A stretch of DNA of 64,000 bases from JAXMAF01 sp046350555 (lineage in GTDB: Bacteria; Planctomycetota; Phycisphaerae; Phycisphaerales; SM1A02): positions 1-64,000 of the forward strand of contig JAXMAF010000005.1 in assembly GCA_046350555.1 (NCBI GenBank), in the 5' to 3' direction. This document shows positions 52,873 through 61,107 of the stretch, in pieces. Each line of letters starts with the position of its first letter. Within the stretch, counting starts at the first letter, position 1. The position numbers and the translations under genes are program-made. The notes under the pieces are model-generated. The model was given only the letters and a program-made list of their open reading frames with translations. It ran no database searches and had not been told where the DNA came from.

Positions 52873-54000
52873 TCATCCCTCGATCAGCTCGACGTTCGCC
52901 CGCGGCACCTGCACACTCTCGCCGGAATCGAACCGAACCTCAAGCACGCGCGCCCTGGATCCCGAACCGAGCACGTACGGCTGCTCGGGCAGGGCCGCGA
53001 CCTTGCCGATGAGCCCGAAGTGCGGATCGCGGATCACCCGCACCGGCGTCCCGATCTCCAGCAGTCCCGCGCCGGAGAGGCGCGGCGCCGATTCCGTTCC
53101 GCCCGTGGCGGGCAGCGGCACGACGATCTCCGGCCGCATGACCCCCGCGCGGATCTGGGTCGCGCCGTTGACCGCCGTCCGATGCCCCTCGAGGGCACGG
53201 AAGAGCCGGAACGTGCGCTCGGCCATGCTGATCTCGCCGAATCCCTCGGTCACGACGATCGTGATGCCGACGCGCTCGCTTCCGGTGATGGCCACGCCGA
53301 GGTCGTATCCGAGGAAGTCCTTCAGGTCCTGGTCGTCCAGGCCACCGGAGACGAGCGCCGCGGCCCCGACGTCGCGGGCTCGACGAATCGCCTGCGCCGT
53401 CATGCGCGCCCCGCCCACCACGACGGCGCCCTTCATGTCGGCGTCGATCAGGTCCTCGTGCAGCTCCTCGTCCGGACGGGCACACGCGATGCGCAGCGGC
53501 CCGAACGTCTCGCCGCCGATGCCGAAGATCCCCTGCACCAGCGCCACGTCGCTCTCGATGACCACGCCCTCGCGCGGCAGCACCTCGACCACCGTGCCGC
53601 TGAGATACGCCTGCACCTGCACCGGGATCGGTTCGCCGCGGACGATGACCTGTCCCGTGACGCCGGAGATGTTCTCGATCGTGCCCGCCACCTTGCTGCG
53701 GCATTCGCCCTTGAACAGTCCGAAGATCCCCTTGGAGCGCGCGATGACCTCGTCGACCGCGACGCGCTCGCCCTCCTTCCTCAGCATGAGCGCAGGCACG
53801 TCGCCCGGCGGCGCCGAGAGCAGGTTGGCGACGTTCACCGGCGTCACATCGCCCGGCATGAAGGTGCGGGCGACGATCTCGCGGCCCTCGACCTGCGCCC
53901 CGCGCTGCACGAGGACCTCGCCCGGAATGGGAAGCACACGCCGCACGCGATGGCGCGTGCGGGCCGAAACCTTGAGACCGGGGGTGTAGGCGGAGGCCAT
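52873..54000 (-). CDS. Uncharacterised barrel-sandwich/KOW-type soluble protein heading the cluster
   Basis: A 375-residue protein without signal or membrane helices, hence cytoplasmic. The first 170 residues look like a barrel-sandwich hybrid (lipoyl/RnfC-like) fold: RRVLPIPGEVLVQRGAQVEG, REIVARTFMPGDVTPVNVAN, GKGIFGLF-like turns (here SKGIFGLFKGECRSKVAGTI) and GTVVEVLPREGVVIESDVAL. The middle (KGAVVVGGARMTAQAIRRAR, ALVSGGLDDQDLKDFLGYDL) is alpha/beta. The end is KOW-like (TPVRVIRDPHFGLIGKVAAL, GSGSRARVLEVRFDSGESVQ). First gene of the five-gene minus-strand cluster; probably its cytoplasmic component. Confidence 0.75.
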   Translation of the reverse strand: MASAYTPGLKVSARTRHRVRRVLPIPGEVLVQRGAQVEGREIVARTFMPGDVTPVNVANLLSAPPGDVPALMLRKEGERVAVDEVIARSKGIFGLFKGECRSKVAGTIENISGVTGQVIVRGEPIPVQVQAYLSGTVVEVLPREGVVIESDVALVQGIFGIGGETFGPLRIACARPDEELHEDLIDADMKGAVVVGGARMTAQAIRRARDVGAAALVSGGLDDQDLKDFLGYDLGVAITGSERVGITIVVTEGFGEISMAERTFRLFRALEGHRTAVNGATQIRAGVMRPEIVVPLPATGGTESAPRLSGAGLLEIGTPVRVIRDPHFGLIGKVAALPEQPYVLGSGSRARVLEVRFDSGESVQVPRANVELIEG

Positions 54001-54290
54001 GGCCTGGGAGACGAGGTGAACGGGAAGAAGGCAGGAAACGGGTGGAACGAATGGAGCGGGTGAAACCAGCGGCCGAAGCGGAACGGAAGGCGGGAGGCCG
54101 ATGCGACGAGCACTCTCGCCGATGCACGATACCGATGCCAGTGGTTCATCGCACGGCGTCGCCCGCGCGATGGCGCGAACTTGCTGATCCCCTCCCCCGC
54201 CGAACGGTGCGTTGACATCCCGACGGCGGCGCCGTGCTCGGGACGTCCCCGATGCCCAACGCCCCCGGGCCGCCTCGCGGGAGGATTCTC

Positions 54291-56915
54291 ATGCACTCGT
54301 TGATTCGATCGTTCGCACCCATCGCGCTTGCTGGCACAGCGGCGGCGCTGGCGGGCACCACCGCCGTCGCCGGCACCATCTTCGTCAACGCCGCCACCGC
54401 GCTGCCGACGGCCCTCCAGACCGGCAACTCGTGGGCGTTCGCCTACAAGAGCCTCCAGAGCGCCCTCGCCAGCGCAGCCAGCGGCGACCAGATCTGGGTC
54501 GCGGCCGGCACCTACAAGCCGACCACCACGAGCGACCGCACGATCTCCTTCGCGATGCTCGATGGCGTCCAGGTGCTGGGCGGCTTCCAGGCGGGCGATG
54601 CGTTCGAGAGCGATCGCGATCCGGCGGCCAACGTGACCGTTCTCAGCGGCGACATTGGAACGCCGGTCCTCAACTCCGACAACTCCTTCCATGTCGTGAC
54701 CGCCGACAACGTCAACGCGTCGGGGCTGCTCGACGGCTTCACGATCCGTGCCGGCAACAGCGACAACGGCTTCCCGGGCGGCGGGATGCGCATGACCAAC
54801 ACGACGACCATGACCGTGCGCAACTGCCGCTTCACGCTCAACAACACCAACTCGACCGGTGGCGGAGTCGACTCGACGGGCGGCTCGCCGAAGTTCATCG
54901 ATTGCGTCTTCGACAAGAACACCGCCGTCGAGGGGGGCGGCATGAACCTCATCCCGACCAGCAACGTGTTGGTCGTGAACTGCCTCTTCGCCGGCAACGA
55001 TGCGACCACCAACGGCGGCGGCCTCAAGGCGCAGAATGCCAGCACGCTGAGCATCGTGAACACGGTCTTCTCGGCCAACACGGCGGGAACCAAGGGCGGC
55101 GGCGTCGCGATGATCGGCGGTTTCAACGGGACGATCGCCCACTGCACGTTCCGAGGCAACGACGCCCCGACCGGTGGAGCATTGCGCACCGAATCGGCGA
55201 CGCTCGCGCTGAGCAACTCCATCCTCTTCGACGACACCGCGACCACGGGCCCCGAGAACAGCCACGCCGGCGGCACGGTCACCATCAAGGGCTGCTGCAT
55301 CGAGGGCATCGCGCTCGATGTGGCCAACGGCAACTTCAGCGCCGACCCGCAGTTTGTCGACCCCAACGGCGCCAACAACATCCTCGGCGACTTCGACGAC
55401 AACCTGCGGCTGGGCAAGAACTCGCCGTGCATCGATCACGGCAACTCGACGGTGATCCCGGCGGACCTCGCCGATCTCGATGGCGACCTCAATACGATCG
55501 CGCCGCTCACCCAGGACGCCGACGGCCACGACCGCGTGATCAACGACGTGAAGGTGAACCAGGGACTCGGGTTCCAGCCCTTCGTCGATGTCGGCGCCTA
55601 CGAGGTCGACCGCGGCCTGAGCATCTTCTGCGTGGACCAGAACGCGACAGGCGCCAACAACGGCGCCGACTGGGGCGACGCGTTCGTGAACCTCCAGGAC
55701 GCGCTCGCGGCCGCGGGCGACGTCAAGCTCCTCGGTCCGAAGGAGGTCTGGGTCGCCGACGGAACCTACAAGCCGACGGCCACCACCGATCGCACCAAGA
55801 GCTACGTGCTTCCCGCCGGCGTGGGCATCTACGGCGGCTTCGCCGGGGGCGAAGGCAGCAAGACCGACCGCGACTCCTTCGCCCATCCGGCGATCCTCAG
55901 CGGCGAGATCGGCGCGCCGGGCCTCGCGGACAACAGCTTCCACGTGATCGAGATCTCCGGGTCGGGCCACACCGACAACACGATCCTCGACGGCTTCGTG
56001 ATCACCGCGGGAAACGCCAACGGAGGCACGTTCCCCATCGCGGGCGGCGGACTGCGCGTGGTCTCGAGCGGCCGCGGCACCATCCGCGGATGTCGGTTCA
56101 TCGGCAACAGCGCCGTCAACGGTGGCGCCGTCATCGTCCTCGGCGGCAACACGCCCAAGTTCGTCAACTGCCACTTCAGCGGCAACAGCTCGACGCAGGC
56201 CGGCGGCGCCATCCAGTGCAACAGCGCCGCGGTGCTCTTCGGCTGCACCATCGTCGGTAACACGTCGGCCACCAACTGCGGCGGCGTGCTCGCCCTGAAC
56301 GTGCCCACCGTCATCGACAACTCGATCGTCTACTTCAACAACGACGGGCTCAACACCGGCGACAAGGAACAGATCAACACCCTCTCGGGCGGTTCCTTCA
56401 ACCTAAGCGACTGTTGCATCGTCTGCGCCGGCCAGACCTTCGGCGGCCTGCATCTCTTCGGCAACGACCCGCTCCTGGCCGACCCCGATGGACCGGACAA
56501 CATCTTCGGCACGCTCGACGACAGCCCGGCGCTGCTTGCGGGAAGTCCGTGCATCGATCAGGCCAACGGGATCAACAGCGGCTCCGACGTCGGCGACACC
56601 GACGAGGACGGCTTGGCCGGCGAGAGCACCGTCTTCGACATCGCCAACAACCAGCGCTCGCACGACGATTCGGGCATGCCCAACAACACCGCCACGCCCG
56701 GCCTCTTCCCGGACATCGGCGCATGGGAATTCCAAGGCACGACCGTCGGACCGCTGCCGAGCATCGCCGACCTCGACCATGACGGCGACGTGGACGGCGC
56801 CGACCTGGGCCTGCTCTTGGCCGCGTTCGGCACGCCGGGCCCGATCGGCGATCTCAACTTCTCCTGCTTCGTCGACGGCGCGGACCTGGGAATCCTGCTG
56901 TCGGAGTGGGATTGA
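54291..56915 (+). CDS. Secreted parallel beta-helix protein with dockerin-like repeats
   Basis: An 874-residue exported protein. A signal (LIRSFAPIALAGTAAALAGT) precedes two related beta-helix regions. Each opens with a WGDAFVNLQDAL / WAFAYKSLQSAL-type motif and IWVADGTYKPTATTDRTKSY. Right-handed coil repeats follow, of the form GGGLKAQNASTLSIVNTVFS and SAVNGGAVIVLGG, with repeated GNSS/GND turns as in chlamydial polymorphic-like and pectate-lyase-like proteins. SPCID motifs close each helix. The C-terminus is the dockerin-like pair DLDHDGDVDGADLGLLLAAF and FSCFVDGADLGILLSEWD. It probably binds polysaccharide or surfaces. GGGAGG six bases before the ATG at 54291 supports the start. Confidence 0.88.
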   Translation: MHSLIRSFAPIALAGTAAALAGTTAVAGTIFVNAATALPTALQTGNSWAFAYKSLQSALASAASGDQIWVAAGTYKPTTTSDRTISFAMLDGVQVLGGFQAGDAFESDRDPAANVTVLSGDIGTPVLNSDNSFHVVTADNVNASGLLDGFTIRAGNSDNGFPGGGMRMTNTTTMTVRNCRFTLNNTNSTGGGVDSTGGSPKFIDCVFDKNTAVEGGGMNLIPTSNVLVVNCLFAGNDATTNGGGLKAQNASTLSIVNTVFSANTAGTKGGGVAMIGGFNGTIAHCTFRGNDAPTGGALRTESATLALSNSILFDDTATTGPENSHAGGTVTIKGCCIEGIALDVANGNFSADPQFVDPNGANNILGDFDDNLRLGKNSPCIDHGNSTVIPADLADLDGDLNTIAPLTQDADGHDRVINDVKVNQGLGFQPFVDVGAYEVDRGLSIFCVDQNATGANNGADWGDAFVNLQDALAAAGDVKLLGPKEVWVADGTYKPTATTDRTKSYVLPAGVGIYGGFAGGEGSKTDRDSFAHPAILSGEIGAPGLADNSFHVIEISGSGHTDNTILDGFVITAGNANGGTFPIAGGGLRVVSSGRGTIRGCRFIGNSAVNGGAVIVLGGNTPKFVNCHFSGNSSTQAGGAIQCNSAAVLFGCTIVGNTSATNCGGVLALNVPTVIDNSIVYFNNDGLNTGDKEQINTLSGGSFNLSDCCIVCAGQTFGGLHLFGNDPLLADPDGPDNIFGTLDDSPALLAGSPCIDQANGINSGSDVGDTDEDGLAGESTVFDIANNQRSHDDSGMPNNTATPGLFPDIGAWEFQGTTVGPLPSIADLDHDGDVDGADLGLLLAAFGTPGPIGDLNFSCFVDGADLGILLSEWD

Positions 56916-57020
56916 TACGCATCCCAATTGAATCTCGCGCCCCACCCAACCCAATTCCGCCGTGAGATACCGCTGTAGGCACGGGGTCCAATGCATGGAG
57001 GTCTACTGGAATCCGTATGA
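56913..57020 (-). repeat. Dispersed ~107-bp element, copy G
   Basis: Fills the gap between convergent genes. TGATACGCATCCCAATTGA starts at the beta-helix gene's stop codon, so here the opposite end of the element meets the stop; it ends ACTGGAATCCGTATGA, 14 bp before the oxidoreductase stop. Confidence 0.9.
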
Positions 57021-57034
57021 GTCGGATTCCCGCA

Positions 57035-58153
57035 TCAATCCATCTTCAGCACGAGCTTCCCCCTGGTGTGCCCGCCTTCGCTGCGTTCGAGGGCCTTGGC
57101 GAACTCGGCGAGCGGGAACGTCGCGTCGATGTGCGGCTTGATCCTGCCCTGCACGACCAGGCCGGCGATCTCGGCGAGCTGCTTCGGATCGGCCCTGACC
57201 ATGAAGACGGCGCCGCGCACGCCGAGCTCCTTGAGCTTCGCCGCATCAGGCGGCTGCACGATCGAGACGAGGATGCCGTCCCTGCGCAGCGTCGTCAGCG
57301 AGCGCTGCTGCATCTCGCCGCCGATCGTGTCGAGCACCATGTCGACGTCCTTGGCGAGGTCCTCGAACCGCTGCGACTTGTAGTCGACGACCACGTCGGC
57401 GCCGAGGGACTTCACGAAGTCGGCGTTCTCCTTCGAGCACGTGGCGATGACGCGAGCGCCGGCGTGCTTGGCCATCTGCACCGCGAGGTGGCCGACGCCG
57501 CCCGCGGCGCCCTGGATGAGCACGGTCTGTCCCGCCTTGAGCCCGCCATGATCGAAGAGCGCCTGCCACGCGGTCAGTCCCGCGACGGGCAGTGAACCGG
57601 CGACCACGTGATCGAGCGCCGCGGGCTTGGCGGCGAGCGTCGCCGCGGGCACCACCGCGAACTGGGCGAACGAGCCGGTCTTCATCGGCGGCAGGAAGGT
57701 GAAGACCGCCTCGCCGGGCTTGCGATCCTCGACCCCTTCGCCGACGGCGACGATCTCGCCGGAGAGATCGCAGCCCAGCGTGAATGGAAGCGGTGCGCCC
57801 ATCGCCTTGAGCAGGCCGTTGCGGATCTTCCAGTCGACGGGATTCACGCCGGCGGCGACGACGCGCACGAGGACCTCGCCCTTGCGGAGACCGGGCTTGG
57901 GAACATCGGCCAGGGTGAGCACCTCCGGTCCGCCGAAGGCCGAGAGGCGGACGGCCTTCATCGTCTCGGTCGCGGTCGGAGCCGTGACGCTCGGCGGCGC
58001 GATGGGCCGAGGTGTTGCGGCGGCCGGCGCCGCACCGGGGCGCGCCGGTGCCGAAGCCAGGGATGCCGGCGCGGATGGGTCCATCGCGGCCGCCCAACCG
58101 ACAAGGGCACCCGCGCCAAGGACGGCGCTCACGAGAAGGATCGATGTTCGCAT
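57035..58153 (-). CDS. Exported MDR-family NADPH:quinone oxidoreductase-like protein
   Basis: About 372 residues. Signal or anchor MRTSILLVSAVLGAGALVGW is followed by an Ala/Pro-rich linker (about 25-68). A complete zinc-less MDR domain comes next: MKAVRLSAFGGPEVLTLADV, GVNPVDWKIRNGLLKAMGAP, GCDLSGEIVAVGEGVEDRKP, VLIQGAAGGVGHLAVQMAKH (NADPH loop), VDYKSQRFEDLAKDVDMVLD and HTRGKLVLKMD at the end. Such enzymes reduce quinones or enals with NADPH and are normally cytosolic, so export is odd because NADPH would be absent outside. It may be a membrane-anchored cytoplasmic domain or use another ligand. GGAG nine bases upstream favours the ATG at 58153. Confidence 0.87.
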   Translation of the reverse strand: MRTSILLVSAVLGAGALVGWAAAMDPSAPASLASAPARPGAAPAAATPRPIAPPSVTAPTATETMKAVRLSAFGGPEVLTLADVPKPGLRKGEVLVRVVAAGVNPVDWKIRNGLLKAMGAPLPFTLGCDLSGEIVAVGEGVEDRKPGEAVFTFLPPMKTGSFAQFAVVPAATLAAKPAALDHVVAGSLPVAGLTAWQALFDHGGLKAGQTVLIQGAAGGVGHLAVQMAKHAGARVIATCSKENADFVKSLGADVVVDYKSQRFEDLAKDVDMVLDTIGGEMQQRSLTTLRRDGILVSIVQPPDAAKLKELGVRGAVFMVRADPKQLAEIAGLVVQGRIKPHIDATFPLAEFAKALERSEGGHTRGKLVLKMD

Positions 58154-58296
58154 GGGTGGTCGCTCCAAGGCTTCGTCCGCTTCGCGTCGCGTGCGCCGCG
58201 GACGGAGGCATCGCGTCGCGTGACGAAGGTCGCTGCCTGATCACGTCGCGTCGACCGCGCCACCGTGGCCGCCAGCCGACGAACGCCCGGCCACTT

Positions 58297-58352
58297 TATA
58301 CGGATTCCAGTCGACCTCCATGTGTTGGACCCCGTGCCCACGGCGGTATCTC
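58297..58352 (+). repeat. Dispersed element, truncated copy H1
   Basis: Left half only: ATACGGATTCCAGTCGACCT through CCCACGGCGGTATCTC, then directly abutting the complete copy H2. Nested or tandem arrangement. Confidence 0.75.
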
Positions 58353-58456
58353 ATACGGATTCCAGTAGACCTCCATGCGTCCGACCCCTTGCCCGCAGCG
58401 GCGTCTCACGGCGGAATTGAGTTGGGTGGGGCGCGAGAATCAACTGGGACGCGTAT
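58353..58456 (+). repeat. Dispersed ~107-bp element, copy H2
   Basis: ATACGGATTCCAGTAGACCT to ACTGGGACGCGTAT, full length, in the non-coding stretch upstream of the MDR oxidoreductase gene. Not linked to a recognised stop codon. Confidence 0.85.
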
Positions 58457-58538
58457 TACGTCCGCGACTCGTGCGCTGCCCGCAGCGACGGGGAGGCGTC
58501 GATTCGAGCGCACGATCAGGCGCGATGGCCTCCAACTG

Positions 58539-58616
58539 CGCCTTCATCCGGGAACAGTTCGTCCAACGACGCCTTCATCCAAGCACAACTTGTCCAATCC
58601 AAGCACGCCTTCATCC
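58539..58616. repeat. CGCCTTCATCC direct repeats
   Basis: CGCCTTCATCC occurs at 58539, 58570 and 58606 with interspersed AAGCACAACTTGTCCAATCC-like spacers and further AAGCACGC copies. A short irregular tandem array in the gene-free interval 58154-59011, which otherwise holds only repeats H1, H2, I and the MITE-like element. Confidence 0.75.
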
Positions 58617-58726
58617 AAGCACGCCGTGGTCGCGAGAACGCCGACGATGATCCTCCGGTGATCGGTCGCATCTCCCGCGAACGATCGACACTCGCGCCAC
58701 ACGGCGGGCGGATCGGGGCCTCACGA

Positions 58727-58830
58727 TAAACTGATTCCAGTCGACCTCCATGCGTTCGACCCCGATCGCCCACAGCAGCGTCTCACGGCAGGATTGCGTT
58801 GGGTGGGGCGCGAAAGTCAACTGGCATGCC
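58727..58830 (+). repeat. Dispersed ~107-bp element, copy I
   Basis: GATTCCAGTCGACCTCCATG through GGGGCGCGAAAGTCAACTGG, ending within two bases of the MITE-like element. Its outer ends are diverged (AAACTGATTCC and GGCATGCC). Confidence 0.85.
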
Positions 58831-58831
58831 T

Positions 58832-58993
58832 AGTGTCCCGAGTCAGAAATTCGCGGCATATGTTCGGCCCCGATTTCGCCTGGCGGCGTCGTCGAGACTC
58901 CGCCTATCGCTGCGGATAGGCCGTTCGTCCCGACTCCTTGCCAGACAAAATCATGTCGCGCCCATATACCGCGAATTTCTGACTCGGGACACT
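58832..58993. mobile_element. MITE-like element, 162 bp, with 31-bp terminal inverted repeats
   Basis: The left end AGTGTCCCGAGTCAGAAATT... (58832-58862) is matched on the complementary strand by 58963-58993 with one mismatch in 31 bp. The interior is non-coding and contains a GCCTATC/GATAGGC hairpin. No transposase is present and no clear target duplication was seen (flanks gcct and cgca). This is the architecture of a non-autonomous miniature transposable element. It ends 18 bp before the start of the dockerin gene at 59012, so it may supply or alter its promoter region. Confidence 0.8.
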
Positions 58994-59011
58994 CGCAGGA
59001 GCACATCGAAC

Positions 59012-59833
59012 ATGATCCTCGAATCCAACATCGCCATCTCCAGCCGGTTCGCCCACACCGTCGCCATCGCTGCGTCATGCGCCATCGCGACCTTCGCCAC
59101 CGCGGCCGCCTCCGCGGCGTCGACGTTCTACGGTCCGTTGCCCTACCTGTGCAGCGACGACAGTCCCTTCAACCTCTGCCAGGCCGGAAGCAATGGCTAC
59201 CTCGAGACGTTCGAGGACGGCGCGCTGAACGTGCCCGGCGTGACGGCATCGACCGGAAGCGTCACCGGTCCCGGCGGCATCACCGACAGCGTCGACTGCG
59301 ACGACGGCGCCATCGACGGGAAGGGCCAGCAGGGCCATTCGTTCTTCATGGTGCCTGGATCGACCGGCATCAAGTTCACGTTCAGCGCCGCCGTGCTCGG
59401 GGGCCTGCCGACCTTCGCCGGAATCGTCTGGACCGACGGCGGCGCCTTCAACACGGTGACCTTCGAGGCATTCGGTCCGGGCAACGTCTCGCTTGGCGTC
59501 ATCATCGCGCCCAACGTCGGCGATGGCGCGTTCAACAGCATGACGGCCGAAGATCGCTTCTTCGGCGTCTCCGATCCCGGCGGCATCAGCGCGATCTCCA
59601 TCAAGTCGGTTCCCTCCGGCGGCGGCAGCGGCCTTGAGGTCGACCATCTTCAATATGGCTTCGCCCCGACCTGCCTCGGCGATCTCAACGCCGACGGCAC
59701 GATCGACGGCGCCGACATCGGCCTCCTGCTCGCCCAATGGGGCGCGCCCGGTTCCGGCGACCTCAACTGCGACGGCATCGTGGACGGCGCGGATGTCGGG
59801 CTGCTGCTCGCGGGCTTCGGATCATGCGGGTGA
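59012..59833 (+). CDS. Secreted protein of unknown function with dockerin-like repeats
   Basis: A 273-residue exported protein. The signal includes FAHTVAIAASCAIATFATAA. The mature domain is beta-rich with two early cysteines (YLCSDDSPFNLCQAGSNGYL), GYLETFEDGALNVPGVTAST and FSAAVLGGLPTFAGIVWTDG. It resembles secreted plant-like or planctomycetal jelly-roll domains, but I cannot name it. The C-terminus is the dockerin-like pair DLNADGTIDGADIGLLLAQW and DLNCDGIVDGADVGLLLAGF. CAGGAG upstream of the ATG at 59012 supports the start; the longer frame would translate the MITE. Confidence 0.8.
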   Translation: MILESNIAISSRFAHTVAIAASCAIATFATAAASAASTFYGPLPYLCSDDSPFNLCQAGSNGYLETFEDGALNVPGVTASTGSVTGPGGITDSVDCDDGAIDGKGQQGHSFFMVPGSTGIKFTFSAAVLGGLPTFAGIVWTDGGAFNTVTFEAFGPGNVSLGVIIAPNVGDGAFNSMTAEDRFFGVSDPGGISAISIKSVPSGGGSGLEVDHLQYGFAPTCLGDLNADGTIDGADIGLLLAQWGAPGSGDLNCDGIVDGADVGLLLAGFGSCG

Positions 59834-59864
59834 CGGTCGGCTCATCGCCGCGCGCCGGACCCTC

Positions 59865-59969
59865 TACGGACTCCAGTCGACCTCCACCCGTTCGACCCCT
59901 TGCCCACAGCGGCGGCTCACCGTGGGATGGGGTTCGGTGGGGCGCGAGAGTCAACTGGGACGCGCATCA
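59865..59969 (+). repeat. Dispersed ~107-bp element, copy J
   Basis: TACGGACTCCAGTCGACCTC through CAACTGGGACGCGCATCA, between convergent dockerin genes. Its right end contains the stop codon of the minus-strand gene (TGA at 59969-59967 read on minus). Confidence 0.88.
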
Positions 59970-60842
59970 ACATCCATCCGTTCCCCACGCCGCGAGCACG
60001 ATGCCGAGGTCGGAGCCATCGACGGTTCCATCCTGATTCACGTCCGCGGCGACGCTACCGCCACCGAACGCGGCGAGCAGCAGGCCGAGGTCTCCGCCAT
60101 CGACAGTGCCGTCGCCGTTGATGTCCGCCGGGCAGCCGCCGGGCGCCGGCATGACGCAGACGTTCGAGAGGATGATGTTGTCCTGGCTGAATCCGTAGAA
60201 GCCGATGCCACCGGTGGCGCCCGCGAAGCCTGCATCGAGGACGTCGAAGAGCGGACTTCCGTTGCGCGTCACGACGATGTGACCCGGCGACAGGGCGAGC
60301 TCGAAGTCGTAGGCGGTTCCCGCCAGCCACTGACCGCCCGTCGGTCCGGCGATCGTCGCCACGCCAATCCCATCCTGGCCGCCCCACAGGCCGTCGAGCG
60401 TCCAGCCACCGGCGATGCGCTTGATCTTGAGTCCCTGCTCCGCGGTGTCGTCGTTGATGAGCACGGGATCGCCCCAGTTGAAGGTCTGCGTCGCCTTCTT
60501 CCAGTCGAGCAGGTAGAAGTTGTCGCTGTTCTCGTAGGCGAAGACGAAGCCGATGAGGTCGTCGTCCCCGCTCCCCGCGGCGACCTGGAGGGTGAACGTG
60601 ATCGTCGCCGTCGGTCCGTTCGAGAAGTCGCTCACGACCCACGCGGCGTTGACGTTGGAGCTCGCCACGGCTTCGTCGATGCGGCCGGACGTCGGCGTGG
60701 GGTTGGAATAGACCCAGTCCATCCCGGGATCGAAGAGCGTCCAACCGGTGAGTTCCAGCGGCGGCGAGCCGAGCGCGGCCGAGGCCGAGAGCGAGGCGAT
60801 CGTGATCCCCATCGAGGCGCGCATGAAGTTCCGGATGTTCAT
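59967..60842 (-). CDS. Secreted thrombospondin-C/lectin-like protein with dockerin-like repeats
   Basis: A 291-residue exported protein. It has a signal (MRASMGITIASLSASAALG) and a concanavalin-like jelly-roll domain recognisable from FVFAYENSDNFYLLDWKKAT, QGLKIKRIAGGWTLDGLWGG and GIGFYGFSQDNIILSNVCVM. This matches the thrombospondin C-terminal-type pattern (F-x-Y-x-x-x-x-x-F-Y-x-x-x-W-K). The C-terminus is the dockerin-like pair DINGDGTVDGGDLGLLLAAF and DVNQDGTVDGSDLGIVLAAW. It probably binds carbohydrate or matrix at the surface. Stop codon lies in dispersed element J. Confidence 0.82.
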   Translation of the reverse strand: MNIRNFMRASMGITIASLSASAALGSPPLELTGWTLFDPGMDWVYSNPTPTSGRIDEAVASSNVNAAWVVSDFSNGPTATITFTLQVAAGSGDDDLIGFVFAYENSDNFYLLDWKKATQTFNWGDPVLINDDTAEQGLKIKRIAGGWTLDGLWGGQDGIGVATIAGPTGGQWLAGTAYDFELALSPGHIVVTRNGSPLFDVLDAGFAGATGGIGFYGFSQDNIILSNVCVMPAPGGCPADINGDGTVDGGDLGLLLAAFGGGSVAADVNQDGTVDGSDLGIVLAAWGTDGC

Positions 60843-61107
60843 GACCAAGGCTCCCGTGAATGGTTGCGTGAATGCGATGGGCCCAGCCCCTCGCAGCAAG
60901 CCCGACCGGAGAAGTCGGGCGTCGTCCCGGCGCGTGACGTGGCAAAGGGACGCCCACGGACCATACGCGCACGCGGTTCGCGGCGGCACGCGACGCAGCC
61001 GGGACCGCCGCGCCACACGTGGAGGACGTCGAGCATCCGGAGCGTCCGTTCCTCGAGCCGGGCAGCCGGGACGGCTGCACCACAACGCGGCGGCGTGACG
61101 GCTCGCC

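Noticed and set aside
58799..59011. Upstream extension of the dockerin protein at 59012
   Set aside because: It would translate dispersed copy I and the MITE-like element; a ribosome-binding site and signal peptide both point to 59012.
28000..60000. The regularly recurring ~107-bp element considered as a CRISPR or attachment-site array
   Set aside because: Copies are kilobases apart, too long for CRISPR repeats, lie in both orientations, and no cas gene or integrase is present.
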